Assembly: GCF_001316265.1 (NCBI RefSeq)
Contig: NZ_BBDN01000008.1
Location: 1-64,000 of the forward strand
Direction of reading: 5' to 3'
From: Vulcanisaeta sp. JCM 16159
Lineage (GTDB): Archaea > Thermoproteota > Thermoprotei > Thermoproteales > Thermocladiaceae
DNA: 64,000 nucleotides
Under the pieces are notes generated by a model that did no database searches, was not told where the DNA came from, and worked only from the letters and a program-made list of their open reading frames with translations. The first letter of the stretch is position 1. Each line of letters opens with the position of its first letter. This document shows positions 49,421 to 59,831 of this stretch, piece by piece. The translations under genes and the position numbers were made by a program.

Positions 49421-49861
49421 ATGGCTGAGGAGAGCGAGAATGTGGTTATTTACGTAGAGAATGAGAACATAGCCAATAAGGAGATTGTTAAGTCGAGCTT
49501 AATAGACACCGTGAAGAACTACGTGAAAAAGCTACTGGATCAATGGAACCCAGACGAGTCAGACTTCATAGTACTTAAAGTGTCTCAAACGGTAAGTCTT
49601 GATTTACCATTAAGTAAGGAACTCTATAGGAGGGTTGAGAAGTACGGTGTTAAGAGGGTCGGTAATAAGGCTGAGGTTGAGATACCGACCTACGAGATAA
49701 TATACAGCAATAGGTGGATGGGTGAGGACATGGAGGCCGACAGGTTCGTCGTTATAATGCCCTACATAAATGATGACGTCATAAACCAGGTGGTGAATAA
49801 TATACTGTCATCACTGACACCTGAGGGTGAGGAAGAAGGTGAGGAATTCCTTGAGGAGTAG
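49421..49861 (+). CDS. Conserved crenarchaeal hypothetical protein (DUF2286-like)
   Basis: 146 residues from ATG 49421, chosen because a TATA box (CTTTTATAA, 49385-49393) lies about 30 nt upstream. Beta-alpha mix (NVVIYVENENIANKEI; AEVEIPTYEIIYSNRW), with a very acidic C-terminus (EGEEEGEEFLEE). I think it resembles a crenarchaea-specific DUF; the number is uncertain. It converges with polB1. Confidence 0.55.
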   Translation: MAEESENVVIYVENENIANKEIVKSSLIDTVKNYVKKLLDQWNPDESDFIVLKVSQTVSLDLPLSKELYRRVEKYGVKRVGNKAEVEIPTYEIIYSNRWMGEDMEADRFVVIMPYINDDVINQVVNNILSSLTPEGEEEGEEFLEE

Positions 49862-49873
49862 GTTGACGGCATT

Positions 49874-52497
49874 TCATGAGTAATTATCTATTATTGATGA
49901 GCCCATTATACTCTCAAACTCTATCCCAAAGGCATCAAGGACCTGCTCAAGCGATGTCCTTAGGTACTCAATGTACTTATTTGGGTCGATTTCATCAATC
50001 CTAGCCAACTGTATTGGCTTAACTCCATCCTTACCCGTGGTCTTTACGTAAATTATTATGTCACCAGGCCTTACATTATAGCTAGGCTCTTTAATTGAAG
50101 CGCTGCCTTTACATGTTGTGGTGTGTTCTTTGTGTATGATTCAAGAGACTTAGTGAGTGCGGTTCTTATCGCCAACTTGTTAAGTGGTATCTCCTTTCTC
50201 TGTAGTTTCCTGTAATAATCCCTGACTTTATCCCTAACCTCCTCAACGACCTTACCGACATCCTCAAGGCCCTGAATATCAGAGAGAAGGCTAATAACCT
50301 CATTGAATGCCTCCTTAGCGAAGTCAGGTGTGTTCCTCTTTTTACCAACTAATCCCTTTATGTCCAGTTCACCATTTTGTAGTATGCCGACATAGTTCTT
50401 TTTTTTCTTCCGCTCATGGCGACTAATTTATAGACCTTGTCCAGCTCAATCTCAATGCCGAATTCCTTATCCACCCATTCAATTAATTCCTTAAGCTTGT
50501 TCTCGTCAGGGTTCCAAATGAATAGGCTATCAGTGTCCCCATAAATGGGTACTAACCCAAGCTCAAGTGCCTTTAATACGGTTTTTGATAACACGTACCT
50601 AGCTAGGGCGGTCGTTAACTCAGCGGCAGGTGGGCAATATAGCTGAAAAACCTCGGCTCCTAACACGCCGTATGATGCGTTGATGAAGACCTTGAGGGCG
50701 CTCTGTACGACATTATAATAACTCTTCAATAATTCACTTTGTGCAGATTTCGCTAATTTCTTATATACATAGGCCCTTAGGTCCCTGAGTAAGCCAACGA
50801 TTAATGCAGTCAGTCCCTTTCTATCATTACACACCCAATGGGGTAGTTCTGGTATTGGCTTATTGCCTTGTTCCTTCTCGTTTGGGCATTTAACGGTTTC
50901 ATAGGATATGTTCCAACGCTTTATCACTGATGGGTACATACTTGCGAAGTCAAGTACGTAGACGTTCGGGAATATGCCGGGCATTGGTTCCAGGACTATG
51001 GCACCTGCGTACTTCTTACCCTTAATAATAGCCCTAGTCGCTACGTCACCCTTAGCCTTAACTATATCCTCCTTCTCAGGTATTAACCAACCCCTCCTCC
51101 TATGCTCGTAGTACAGCATGTTCCTAATCCATGCCGATATTTGACTCCTGACTAAGTCATCTGGCGGTGTCTTGGAAATCCTGGACATCAATATTATTAG
51201 CCTCAGCACTAGGTTGTTATCATACGTCGTCAGATAAAGCCCCAGAAAGGCGTCCCTAAAGTTATAATTAATTAACTCAACGTAGCTCATTTGCGACACG
51301 GGCTTATCCCTACTCAGCTTAGACATGCCTATTACCGCGTGGGCTATGGTGTCCAGTGTCCTATCCATGCCCCTATACTTACCACCAAAGGCGTATACCT
51401 CGATAGCCCTGATATTGAAGAACTTGTACAAGTCGATATGTATTCCGAGGGCTATGGATGCCTCGTTCCTCCTCAGAATTATCGGTATCTCCTCCTTCTT
51501 AAAACCAAGCTTAAGGGCCTGTGGTAGATGTAAGGTAAGTCGAAATTATCACCGTTAAATGTAATCAGTATTGGGTATTGCAAGATTATTGAGAATAATT
51601 CTTTCAACATTTCATACTCGCTATCGAAGAACTCCACCTCGACGTCATCGTACATGAGGTCCTCAAGGTCCTCGGGCTTTAACTCCATGTCCGGTCTCCT
51701 TAGGACCAGGATCTTCTTTAGTCCATCACTACCTGCAAGGCCTATGGCTATGATTTCATAATTAGCTCCCTGGGGTTCGGCACCCTATTCTCCTGTGGTG
51801 TGAATACCTCTATGTCGAGGGATAGCCTCTTAAGGTTTGGTACAGGGGCCTGGAACAGCGGTATCCACCTCCTCGCCTCCTCAAGGAATTCCCTATCGTT
51901 TGCGTACAACTTATTTATGAATCCCTCGATCTCGACAGGCACCTCAATGGGCACCTGCACTAGTTTTCCATCCTCAACCCTATAGAACATGCCAGGTATG
52001 ATCTCGTTATCATATATGTAGCACAAGTGGTACCTTATTCTTGACTCCCAGGTCTTTGGAAGTAACTCCCTTATTGAGTCAGACCTACCTCCAATGCTCA
52101 ACGGATCCTTAGCATCAATCTTAGTAAGTATAATCTTCTTATCGCTCAATGGGTCATACTTCTCGATAGCTTCAACGTGGCTGAACCCTGGATGTAATAT
52201 GACCTTCGTAAACTTAGTAATTATTTCTTCCGGCCTCACGTTAGTTAGTAGGTAGGGCCTATGCCCAGTGTTATCGTACCAGAAGTAAATTCTATCATTG
52301 ACTGGATCGTAAAGTTTAACAAGGGCTTTACCAACCTTCCCATCGTAGGTCACGGTCAGCACTATAGATGGCGGTGTGTTCTGAGGTGTCTCAGCCTTTA
52401 TTGTTATTTCCTCTTCTTCTTCCTCCTCGCGTTCCTCAAATTCCTCCTCTTCAAATTCCTCTTCCTCCTCTTCTTCCCTATACTCTTTACTCTTCAT
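49874..52497 (-). CDS. polB1: DNA polymerase B1 with an acidic N-terminal extension
   Basis: About 874 residues. It aligns by eye with Sulfolobus PolB1: exonuclease LSLDIEVFTP and LITFNGDNFDLPYIY, polymerase VLDFASMYPSVIKRWN, NASYGVLGAE and YGDTDSLFI, and the thumb KNTPQHVKAALQL. Residues about 6-32 are nearly all Glu. Four indels: near 51764 (NPREANYEIIAIGLAG), 51522 (YHRALKLGFKKEEIP), the T8 run 50399-50406 and 50097 (QLKEPSYNVRPGDII). PolB1 is the main crenarchaeal replicase. Confidence 0.95.
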
Positions 52498-52619
52498 TTT
52501 CCAGCAAGATATAGCTATAATAACTGACTTATTAATTCGTTGCTCCCCTACCTTAGGTACTATGGTTTCATTTATATGTGAGTAGAATTATTAAGTAGGT
52601 CGTATTAAGCAGGCAGACA

Positions 52620-53375
52620 ATGGGTAGGTACTTGGGTGATATCATTTGGCCAACAATACTCTTAGTCACAATAGTGGTCCCTGTGTTCATTACCTATGAA
52701 CCATATATATTAACTAATACTTATTACAACATTGGGTCATCAATAGCGCAGACGCTGAGTAATGCCATGAGTAATCCGGTGAGTATTCTATTAATATACC
52801 TCCTCGGAGACCTAGCCCCATACCTATATATAATTGTTGCAATACTTCTAGTACTTAATCGACAAAGAATTCATGAATTACTTAATGAGCTAGGTCTATC
52901 CTGGAGACCATTATTCGGTAAGTTGACAGTACCGATTATCATTGTTTTAGCACTTGTTTGGTTTTTAATCAGCGGTTTAATTCCCCTTACCTTATTTATT
53001 CCTAGGGTTCCAATGATAAGTCTTCTCCTAGCGACTTACATGTTGTTTCCAATAGCCGTTAGCGAAGAGTTCATATTTAGAGGCTTTATGCTTAGTAGGT
53101 TATTACCGAAGATGGGATCCATCAACATAATCACTTCATTACCCGCGGTAACTATAGATGCCCTATACTTCACGATAGCGCATGTGCCCATTTACCTAGC
53201 GGTTTACGGCCTTAGCGACCCAGTATCACTGATTTACACCCTTAGTTACATATTTATCTATGGAATCATTTCAAGCATTATATTTGTATCCACAAGAAAT
53301 GTGGTGCCTGATATAATTATTCACTGGATTAATGACTATTTATCTATAGTAACCGTGATTTACCTAGCTCATTAA
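52620..53375 (+). CDS. CPBP-family intramembrane protease
   Basis: 251 residues, seven to eight membrane segments. The CAAX-protease-like motifs are all present: SEEFIFRGFML (EExxxR), FTIAHVP (FxxxH) and HWINDY. The family includes Rce1-like and bacteriocin-immunity proteases. Substrate is unknown. It overlaps the convergent CobQ-like gene by 32 bp. Confidence 0.9.
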   Translation: MGRYLGDIIWPTILLVTIVVPVFITYEPYILTNTYYNIGSSIAQTLSNAMSNPVSILLIYLLGDLAPYLYIIVAILLVLNRQRIHELLNELGLSWRPLFGKLTVPIIIVLALVWFLISGLIPLTLFIPRVPMISLLLATYMLFPIAVSEEFIFRGFMLSRLLPKMGSINIITSLPAVTIDALYFTIAHVPIYLAVYGLSDPVSLIYTLSYIFIYGIISSIIFVSTRNVVPDIIIHWINDYLSIVTVIYLAH

Positions 53376-54762
53376 TAATCACACTACATAAAGTATCCGC
53401 GACCTTAATTGCAGCCTCTTTATAGTCCTCAAGGTCTATTAGTTCCTCAGGCTTTGAAAACGTGCTCACTGATTTAATTACTACGAACGAGACACCCAAC
53501 TTATTAACGTACTTACTAAATTTCCTTATTACCCTATTCTCATGTACCCCATCATACGCATTATTGAGGATAACCATAATAGGTTTCCTACCATACCTAA
53601 TTAACAAATCAATATACATCTTCAACCTAAATAATGAACCCTCAATACCATCAAGGTTCGCTGATGCTATTAATACAACGTCCGTATTTACCCATCTTAT
53701 GAAGTCAAGTGTTGATGAAAAACCACGTTTATACTTCCTAGACGAACCCGTTAAAAGCCCCATAACACCCTCAACAATTAAAGCATCCAGTCCAAGACTC
53801 TCAACAGTATTTAACACATCCCTCAGATTAACCCAACCAAGTGATCTACCTCCCCATCTTAGCTTTATACTCATCCAGGGCTTAAATGGTCTATCAAGAA
53901 TGTAAAGTCCGGGATGTAGGTCCCTTATATCGCCAGCCAATTTGGCGATGCCCACGTAATAACCAGCCTTATTGAGACAGAATGCCAATGCGCTCGTTAT
54001 TAAGGTCTTGCCCTCACTGGTTAAGGTCGATGCGACAGTAATTATCTTAGTACTCATTCTAGGATTAACAACACTCCCTTTGCCTATCCACTCTTTTTCA
54101 TGGTAATCCCTATAGTAATTCATAATTTCCTTGTTATCGTAAACCCCAATTTCACGAAATATATTCCTAATTATAGGAGACCCTGACCCAAGTATTCCGT
54201 GAACCATGGTGCCAAACACGTTATACTTACGGGATATGATCAATGTGGGTACATCAATCCTTACATTCCTATAATTATGCCTTAGTACATGTGATACTCC
54301 AACAACCTGGACATTATTTGATAGTATACTCATCTTGCCATAGGTATGGGCCTGCCAACCCACTAATTCGCTACCTACGAGACCCCTAGTTGCCCAAGTC
54401 TCATTAATTATCTTAACCCTCACAGGCCCTGTAACGATTAACGGCTCAAAGACTATGTCCAGGACACCAAGCCCTTTGGAGTACCCGGGTAATCCCCTGA
54501 CGTTCAGATTCACGGCTCTCGACAACAATTGAGTACCCGAGCAAATACCCAAGACAAAACCACCCCTCTCAACATACTCCCAAACTTCTCTCTCAATCCA
54601 GTCATAACGTTGTAGTACCTGGGACTCCACCAGGGTTCCTGGAGGTAGTATTAGCAAGTCGAGGTCCTTAATAATGCCTGGTTCATTAATACGTACATTA
54701 AATGGTAATTCCTCGTAATAAGGCATTGCACCCCTAACGCTTAATATGCCTATTCTTTTCAT
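53344..54762 (-). CDS. CobQ/CobB-like glutamine amidotransferase with permuted domains
   Basis: 472 residues. The class I amidotransferase domain comes first (nucleophile GICSGTQLL, His in GTMVHGILG), and the dethiobiotin-synthetase-like P-loop domain second (VASTLTSEGKTLITSAL, LDALIVEGVMGLL). Known CobQ and CobB have the opposite order. The two active sites look intact, so it is probably a working amidase ligase acting on a cobyric-acid-like or other carboxylate. No other cobalamin genes are nearby. Confidence 0.8.
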   Translation of the reverse strand: MKRIGILSVRGAMPYYEELPFNVRINEPGIIKDLDLLILPPGTLVESQVLQRYDWIEREVWEYVERGGFVLGICSGTQLLSRAVNLNVRGLPGYSKGLGVLDIVFEPLIVTGPVRVKIINETWATRGLVGSELVGWQAHTYGKMSILSNNVQVVGVSHVLRHNYRNVRIDVPTLIISRKYNVFGTMVHGILGSGSPIIRNIFREIGVYDNKEIMNYYRDYHEKEWIGKGSVVNPRMSTKIITVASTLTSEGKTLITSALAFCLNKAGYYVGIAKLAGDIRDLHPGLYILDRPFKPWMSIKLRWGGRSLGWVNLRDVLNTVESLGLDALIVEGVMGLLTGSSRKYKRGFSSTLDFIRWVNTDVVLIASANLDGIEGSLFRLKMYIDLLIRYGRKPIMVILNNAYDGVHENRVIRKFSKYVNKLGVSFVVIKSVSTFSKPEELIDLEDYKEAAIKVADTLCSVIINELGKSRLL

Positions 54763-54772
54763 GGTTAATCAC

Positions 54773-55218
54773 TTAGGATATTACTACAGCATCAATACCA
54801 TTGTTCACCAGGGTTGATACGGTATCGGCATTATCATCAAAATGCACAAGTATTTCGTACCTCCTCAATAGGTTCTTGATCATCCCAGACTTATAAATCG
54901 GGTCCGGTTCGGTATTATCATCGGTCTCATGAATAAATCCTCAAATTCATTTACGCCAAAGCTCCTTAATTGATCTATTGTGCACTTTCTCATTGATTCC
55001 CTCCTACCCGTCACTATTATTATGCCAAAACCCCTATTCCTTAATAACTTGAGGAGGTTTATGTTCCTTGTTTTAGGGCTGTCCATGAACAATTTTCTGC
55101 AATCGAGAAAGCAATCCCAATCAACTTCATTGTTGGACTTAAGGCATAACTTTAATCTATTCTCTGAATTAACCAGGACTCCATCTATATCAAAGGACAC
55201 ATACTTTATATCCATCAC
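54773..55218 (-). CDS. HAD-family phosphatase
   Basis: 148 residues. Motif I is SFDIDGVLV, motif II is IIVTGRRES, and motif III/IV appears as HFDDNADTV. One missing base near 54918 gives FMRPDDNTEPDPIYKSGMI; corrected, the gene stops at 54773. It resembles polynucleotide-kinase 3'-phosphatase-type HADs. The preceding AcnX gene ends 3 bp upstream on the same strand. Confidence 0.8.
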
Positions 55219-55221
55219 CCC

Positions 55222-56415
55222 CTACTCATCAAATGCAATATCTAAGCACTCAATGCCATTACAACTTATATAATTAATACCAACCATCTTAGGTAGGTAA
55301 TACATTTGCTTAACGGATTCCGTAGCCACGGTATTAGCACCAACGCTCTTGAGGAAAGGTGACACAACAGGACATGTAGTTAATACCAGGTGTATATTGG
55401 AATCCTCAAGCATCTTAATTATGCCCTGGCTTAATGTATTAATTACGAAGGATGTCGTAGCTATATAAACAGGCTTCTTGGCCTTCTTCGTTCCTTTGTT
55501 TCTTACGTAATTAACTACCGACATTACCTCATCAATGCCATAGTGAGGGCATCCAAGGAATACTGCATCAAAATCATGGTTTTTAATTCCTGCATTCTTG
55601 ACAATATCGCTGATATCTATGTCTATTTTCTCGGGTTTATCCATCATAGTGAAGTACTCCTTATGATTTGGTGTGAGTTCATCGATTACCATGAATGCGT
55701 GGGGTGAGTACGTGGCATAACTAGCCAGTAACTGTTTAATCACAGCATTACTATTAAACCTGGCCATTAGGTATGGCCTTCCATCACCGATTTCCTCAGC
55801 TATTTTCTTACCCAGAAGTCCCGCAATTAATGGGTCATTAATTGGCTGTTTTCCATTAACCTTAACCACGTGCGTTGGTACCCTACCCTTAAGCGTGTAA
55901 AGTCCATACCTTGGAACCCTACCAACCAACGCCGATAGGACTACGAAGGGTCCCGGTAGTTTCTCGGTCCATGCATCATGGACCGCGTTTATATAAGCGA
56001 CGGCATTCGATTCCGCCCACGCGTGGTAAGTCCTTGATCTAATACGTAGATATTCATATGGGGTGCATGTCAGCCATAAACTAGCGCCCATACTCCTTAG
56101 TGCATTTATTATTTTCCACTGCTTATCAATGAACTCCTTTTCTATACCCCAATCATTGGCTATATCAATACCCACAGGGTTTACCGTCGTAAATACGTGA
56201 AATTTAGCGTTAGACCTGGTCAAATCCTCTAGGTACTCAAGGCCTGGATCACCTATTGTTAGGTAGGAGACACCGGCAATATGCGCAGTTTCTATCTCAA
56301 TTAGTCTATCAGCCTTTAATACATCACCAACCCTAACTATGACCTGCATTGCCCTTGCAATGGCATCTCCATAATCACCACGAAGCATGGCCTCCTCGTA
56401 CTTATTAAGATACAT
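55222..56415 (-). CDS. Aconitase X (DUF521), likely phosphomevalonate dehydratase large subunit
   Basis: 397 residues, intact. GVSYLTIGDPGLEYLEDL, FHVFTTVNPVGID, and the cluster region FLGCPHYGIDEV with LTTCPVVSPF match AcnX. In archaea AcnX with a small DUF126 subunit dehydrates phosphomevalonate in the archaeal mevalonate pathway for isoprenoid lipids. No DUF126 gene is in this window, so the small subunit must lie elsewhere. Confidence 0.88.
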   Translation of the reverse strand: MYLNKYEEAMLRGDYGDAIARAMQVIVRVGDVLKADRLIEIETAHIAGVSYLTIGDPGLEYLEDLTRSNAKFHVFTTVNPVGIDIANDWGIEKEFIDKQWKIINALRSMGASLWLTCTPYEYLRIRSRTYHAWAESNAVAYINAVHDAWTEKLPGPFVVLSALVGRVPRYGLYTLKGRVPTHVVKVNGKQPINDPLIAGLLGKKIAEEIGDGRPYLMARFNSNAVIKQLLASYATYSPHAFMVIDELTPNHKEYFTMMDKPEKIDIDISDIVKNAGIKNHDFDAVFLGCPHYGIDEVMSVVNYVRNKGTKKAKKPVYIATTSFVINTLSQGIIKMLEDSNIHLVLTTCPVVSPFLKSVGANTVATESVKQMYYLPKMVGINYISCNGIECLDIAFDE

Positions 56416-56470
56416 TCAATGCCTTGGAATTTGTGAAGAAAAATAAATCTTATTAAATTAATTATATTAC

Positions 56471-57246
56471 GTGAATTCGATAATGCTTAATGATACAATT
56501 AACCTATTTAGGAATGTCTCGGCATTGTTTACTGACTATGATGGAACAATAGCGCCAATAAACGTTGCCAGGCAATTGAGTAGACCCCCTGAGCCTATTT
56601 ATGAAAAACTAAGTGAAATAAGTAAGTACATACCAATAGCCGTGATAAGCACAAAGGACTGTGACTTTCTAATACCGAGGACGGGGTTTGCTAGGGCGTG
56701 GTCTTGCACGAACGGTCTTGAGGTGAGGATTGATGGCAATTATTATATTCATGAGGATTTACCTAGATGGCAAGGTAGATTTGAATCTCTAATGAATGTT
56801 ATCAATAAAGTCGATGAGTTAAGGGGTGTTTATTTAGAGATTAAGCGTGTTGGTGATTTAATTGGTGGATTAGGAATTGATTGGAGAACTAAGGGTGCCA
56901 TTAACGTGGAAGCCCTTGAACAAATTATTAGGTTTGCGAATGAATTAGGATTTAAGGTAATCAGGTATAGAGGTCATCCATTCATAGACATATATCCAGG
57001 GATTCAGGTTGATAAGGGCTATGCTGTGGCGAGACTTCGGGAGCTCATGGTATAAAGGGACCAGTAATGTATATGGGTGATTCGGAGAATGATATCCCCG
57101 CAATGAAGGTCGTTGAGTATCCCATTGGCATTAGACATAAGTACAATGAAGGACTTAACCTACCAGTAATGCTGTGGGTTCATGAGAATGAACTACCAAC
57201 CTTCTTGAACTATTTATTGTCAACTTTAAAGTCCAAGGTTCATTAG
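56471..57246 (+). CDS. HAD-superfamily sugar phosphatase (trehalose-phosphatase-like)
   Basis: About 258 residues. Motif I ALFTDYDGTIAPI, a cap domain (WQGRFESLMNVIN), and YMGDSENDIPAMK at the C-terminal end. One missing G near 57051 splits it: restored, RELMGIKGPVMYMGDSEND. It ends inside the convergent TiaS gene. A glucosyl or mannosyl phosphate substrate is likely from the subgroup, not shown. Confidence 0.85.
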
Positions 57247-58682
57247 CTTCCGTAGCCTAATTAACCTGTTTAATCGCCGTAACTTGACTTCATAATTAAT
57301 ACCTACATTCAAGTCAATTCTAAGGGAGTTAATTATCCTTGATTCAATGACATTCTCAACATTCATAGGCTTCTTGAGTGCCGTAATTAAATGCATTAAA
57401 AACCTTTCTCTATAGTAATCAATAAACCCATAGAAATGGTTTAGGCATATAGAGTGCAAGACCCTCAAGACCAACCCTCTCACTGGGCTTCATTAAATGC
57501 CTGTACTCACTGGCTCTGGGGCTTGCCAGAAACCACCTATTCCTTGGCATTAGTATTCTAGGTAGTTTATCCTGAAAACCACACCTTTTGCATCTTAGTA
57601 AGCCTGACCTGCCTGCGGATTCCATTGGGCCACCACAAACCGGGCATCTAGGATTCTTCACTTCAATATGTCTATCATGGAGAACCCTCATTCCTTCGAT
57701 ATATAAGCTGGAATTACCATTAGGCTTAACACCACCCCACGCCTGTACTAAACATCCAATACAATCTGCTAACTCCCTGGAAATACCCAAGTGCCTATAT
57801 GCCATTACCCTTTGTTTCTCATCCAAAATAGCCTGGGTATGCCCTCTCTCATTAAACATAATGTCCGTAATAATACCCATAAGGTCAATATTCCTATATG
57901 GGATAGGTTCATTTACGTGTGACCTATGTTCATCAGTTCCCTGGTTAGTTATGTATATTATCCATCCAACGGCATTATACTTATTAGCGAGGTAATTACC
58001 CATGGCAAGTACATGATGGGGTGAATCACCCTAATGCCAAAGAGGACTGGGTCAGGGCCGTGAGGTTCAATAAGTACTTGGTCCTCATATATATTTAGGA
58101 ATGTAAAGGGGTTCGTTACACGGTCCCAAATCTTCACGTCACTAGGTCAATAATCGGTCTCTCTTCGTCCTCAAGCCTATATGCTATGAATTCATAGGTG
58201 GCGTCGATTGGTACAAAGCCCAGAGAGGCCAGCGCTCCAATGACGCCCCTACCACCCATGAGTCTGGCATTTATCTTATTAGCTACTCTTTGCGCGAGGT
58301 CCAGCGTGACCACGTCCCTAACGCTCTTCCTATAAAACCATGCTAATCGTTCATCAACATTTATTGAATCGCTTATTACGTATGCGATTCCAGGGCTTGT
58401 CTTACCAACTCTCTTAACCATTTGGTCAATCAGTGAATTCATTAGCTCAACATAATCCGTAGCATCATTCTCAGATTTGGCATTGATTATTATTGATAGG
58501 GATGCATTTCCTCTGGTCTTAAATGGCACATATGGATTTAACCTGGTCAATCGCGGCAACCCAACAATGTTATTAATTAGTCCATCCTTAATTAGGTATT
58601 TAACGAATGAGTACATGACATACGTGGTGCATCCACCACCCTCCCAATCCGTGTCATCAATACCAATCATCAAATACGGCAT
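57226..58682 (-). CDS. tiaS: tRNA(Ile2) 2-agmatinylcytidine synthetase TiaS
   Basis: TiaS attaches agmatine to C34 of tRNA-Ile(CAU) so it reads AUA. The N-terminal kinase-like motif reads LMIGIDDTDWEGGGCTTYV, there is an OB-like middle and a C-terminal zinc ribbon CPVCGGPMES...CKRCGF. Three indels: near 58137 (IIDLVDVKIWDRVTNPF), 58024 (GIRGDSPHHVLAM) and 57437 (MPNHFYGFIDYYRER). About 485 residues. Confidence 0.92.
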
Positions 58683-58766
58683 TTATACAGATAGAACCTA
58701 GAGAGATAGTAATTCCTTTCCATCAATGCCTGAGCTAAAATTACCTTAATTTAGGCGATAAAAGCC

Positions 58767-58775
58767 TTTTAAATA
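58767..58775 (+). promoter_or_regulatory. TATA box of PCNA
   Basis: TTTTAAATA lies 26-34 nt upstream of the first in-frame ATG (58801). This supports the long PCNA start and shows that the acidic extension would be part of a near-leaderless message. Confidence 0.6.
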
Positions 58776-58800
58776 CAATTACATTAATACCAATTTAATT

Positions 58801-59733
58801 ATGGTTGAGAATGAGGAGTCTGAGAGGGAGGAACGTGAGGAGAGTGAGGAAGAGGGGGTTGAGGGTGTTGAGACGGAAGAAACTACGGAGGAAATAGAGG
58901 AGGTTAGTGAAGGTGAGGAGGGTGCTGAGGAGGGTGGTGCAGGCGGTGTTGTTGAGAGTGAGGAGTATTATAGGATAATGTTCCCAAAGGGTAAGGAGTT
59001 TAGGTACGTGTTCACCGCATTAGCTAACCTACTTCAGGAGTCTAACTTCATTATTGATTCTGAGGGTATTAAGATGAAGTCCATAGACCCAAGCAAGGTT
59101 TCCCTGGTAATCCTGAACATACCTGGTTCAAGTCTCGAGGAGTATACAGTGACGAAGGAGTTGAAGGTTGGGATAAGCTTTGACCTTGTTAAGAAGATTT
59201 TGAAGAGGGTTAAGGCTAAGGAGAAGGTTGAGCTGGGCGTTGATACTGCTAAGAATAGGTTCTTCATAACCATATACACAAAGAAGGGTAGGGAGGGCGG
59301 CTTCTACAGGAGGTTTGGGCTTCCAATAATTAACATAGCCGAGGAGGAAGTTCCTGAGCCTAAGCTTGAGTACCCCGTCAGAATTAGGATGGGTATGGAC
59401 GTATTTGTTGACCTATTAAGTTCAGCCAGTGAGGTTTCCGATTCCGTGAAGCTTTTTGCAAAGGAGGATTCCTTCTCCATATTGGCTGAGGGTGAGGGTG
59501 GTAAGTCAATTGAAACAACCTACTCCAGCGGTGATGAGGTATTTTACGAATACTCAGTGCAGGGCTCTCATGATGCCGTATACTCCGTTGAACTACTCCT
59601 GGATTTCATAAGGCCGATGAAGCAGATAAGTGAGACTGTAACAATAGAGTTTGATAATAATAAGCCATTAAAACTAACGATAGATTTTGCAATAGGATCC
59701 ATTCAGTTTTACCTAGCACCTAGGATGGCGTAA
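58801..59733 (+). CDS. pcn: PCNA sliding clamp with a 55-residue acidic N-terminal extension
   Basis: 310 residues. The clamp fold starts at EEYYRIMFPKGKEFRYVF and ends FYLAPRMA; the interdomain region and TIYTKKGREGG loop are typical of a crenarchaeal PCNA. Residues 1-55 are mostly Glu, Gly, Ser and Val, with no predicted structure. No ATG, GTG or TTG exists near the usual start except ATG 58978, which would cut strand one. Crenarchaeal PCNA is often a heterotrimer of three paralogues; only one is here. Confidence 0.93.
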   Translation: MVENEESEREEREESEEEGVEGVETEETTEEIEEVSEGEEGAEEGGAGGVVESEEYYRIMFPKGKEFRYVFTALANLLQESNFIIDSEGIKMKSIDPSKVSLVILNIPGSSLEEYTVTKELKVGISFDLVKKILKRVKAKEKVELGVDTAKNRFFITIYTKKGREGGFYRRFGLPIINIAEEEVPEPKLEYPVRIRMGMDVFVDLLSSASEVSDSVKLFAKEDSFSILAEGEGGKSIETTYSSGDEVFYEYSVQGSHDAVYSVELLLDFIRPMKQISETVTIEFDNNKPLKLTIDFAIGSIQFYLAPRMA

Positions 59734-59831
59734 TTACCTCAAACTTACTTAGTAATCCCATTCTCATACGCTGTATTTAATCGATACGTAATCATGTGGA
59801 GGTACGATCGTTGGTATTAATTGGGAAAGAT

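Noticed and set aside
58978-59733. Shorter PCNA start at ATG 58978
   Set aside because: It would remove part of the first beta-strand (the start aligns at EYYRI just upstream), and the TATA box fits the ATG at 58801.
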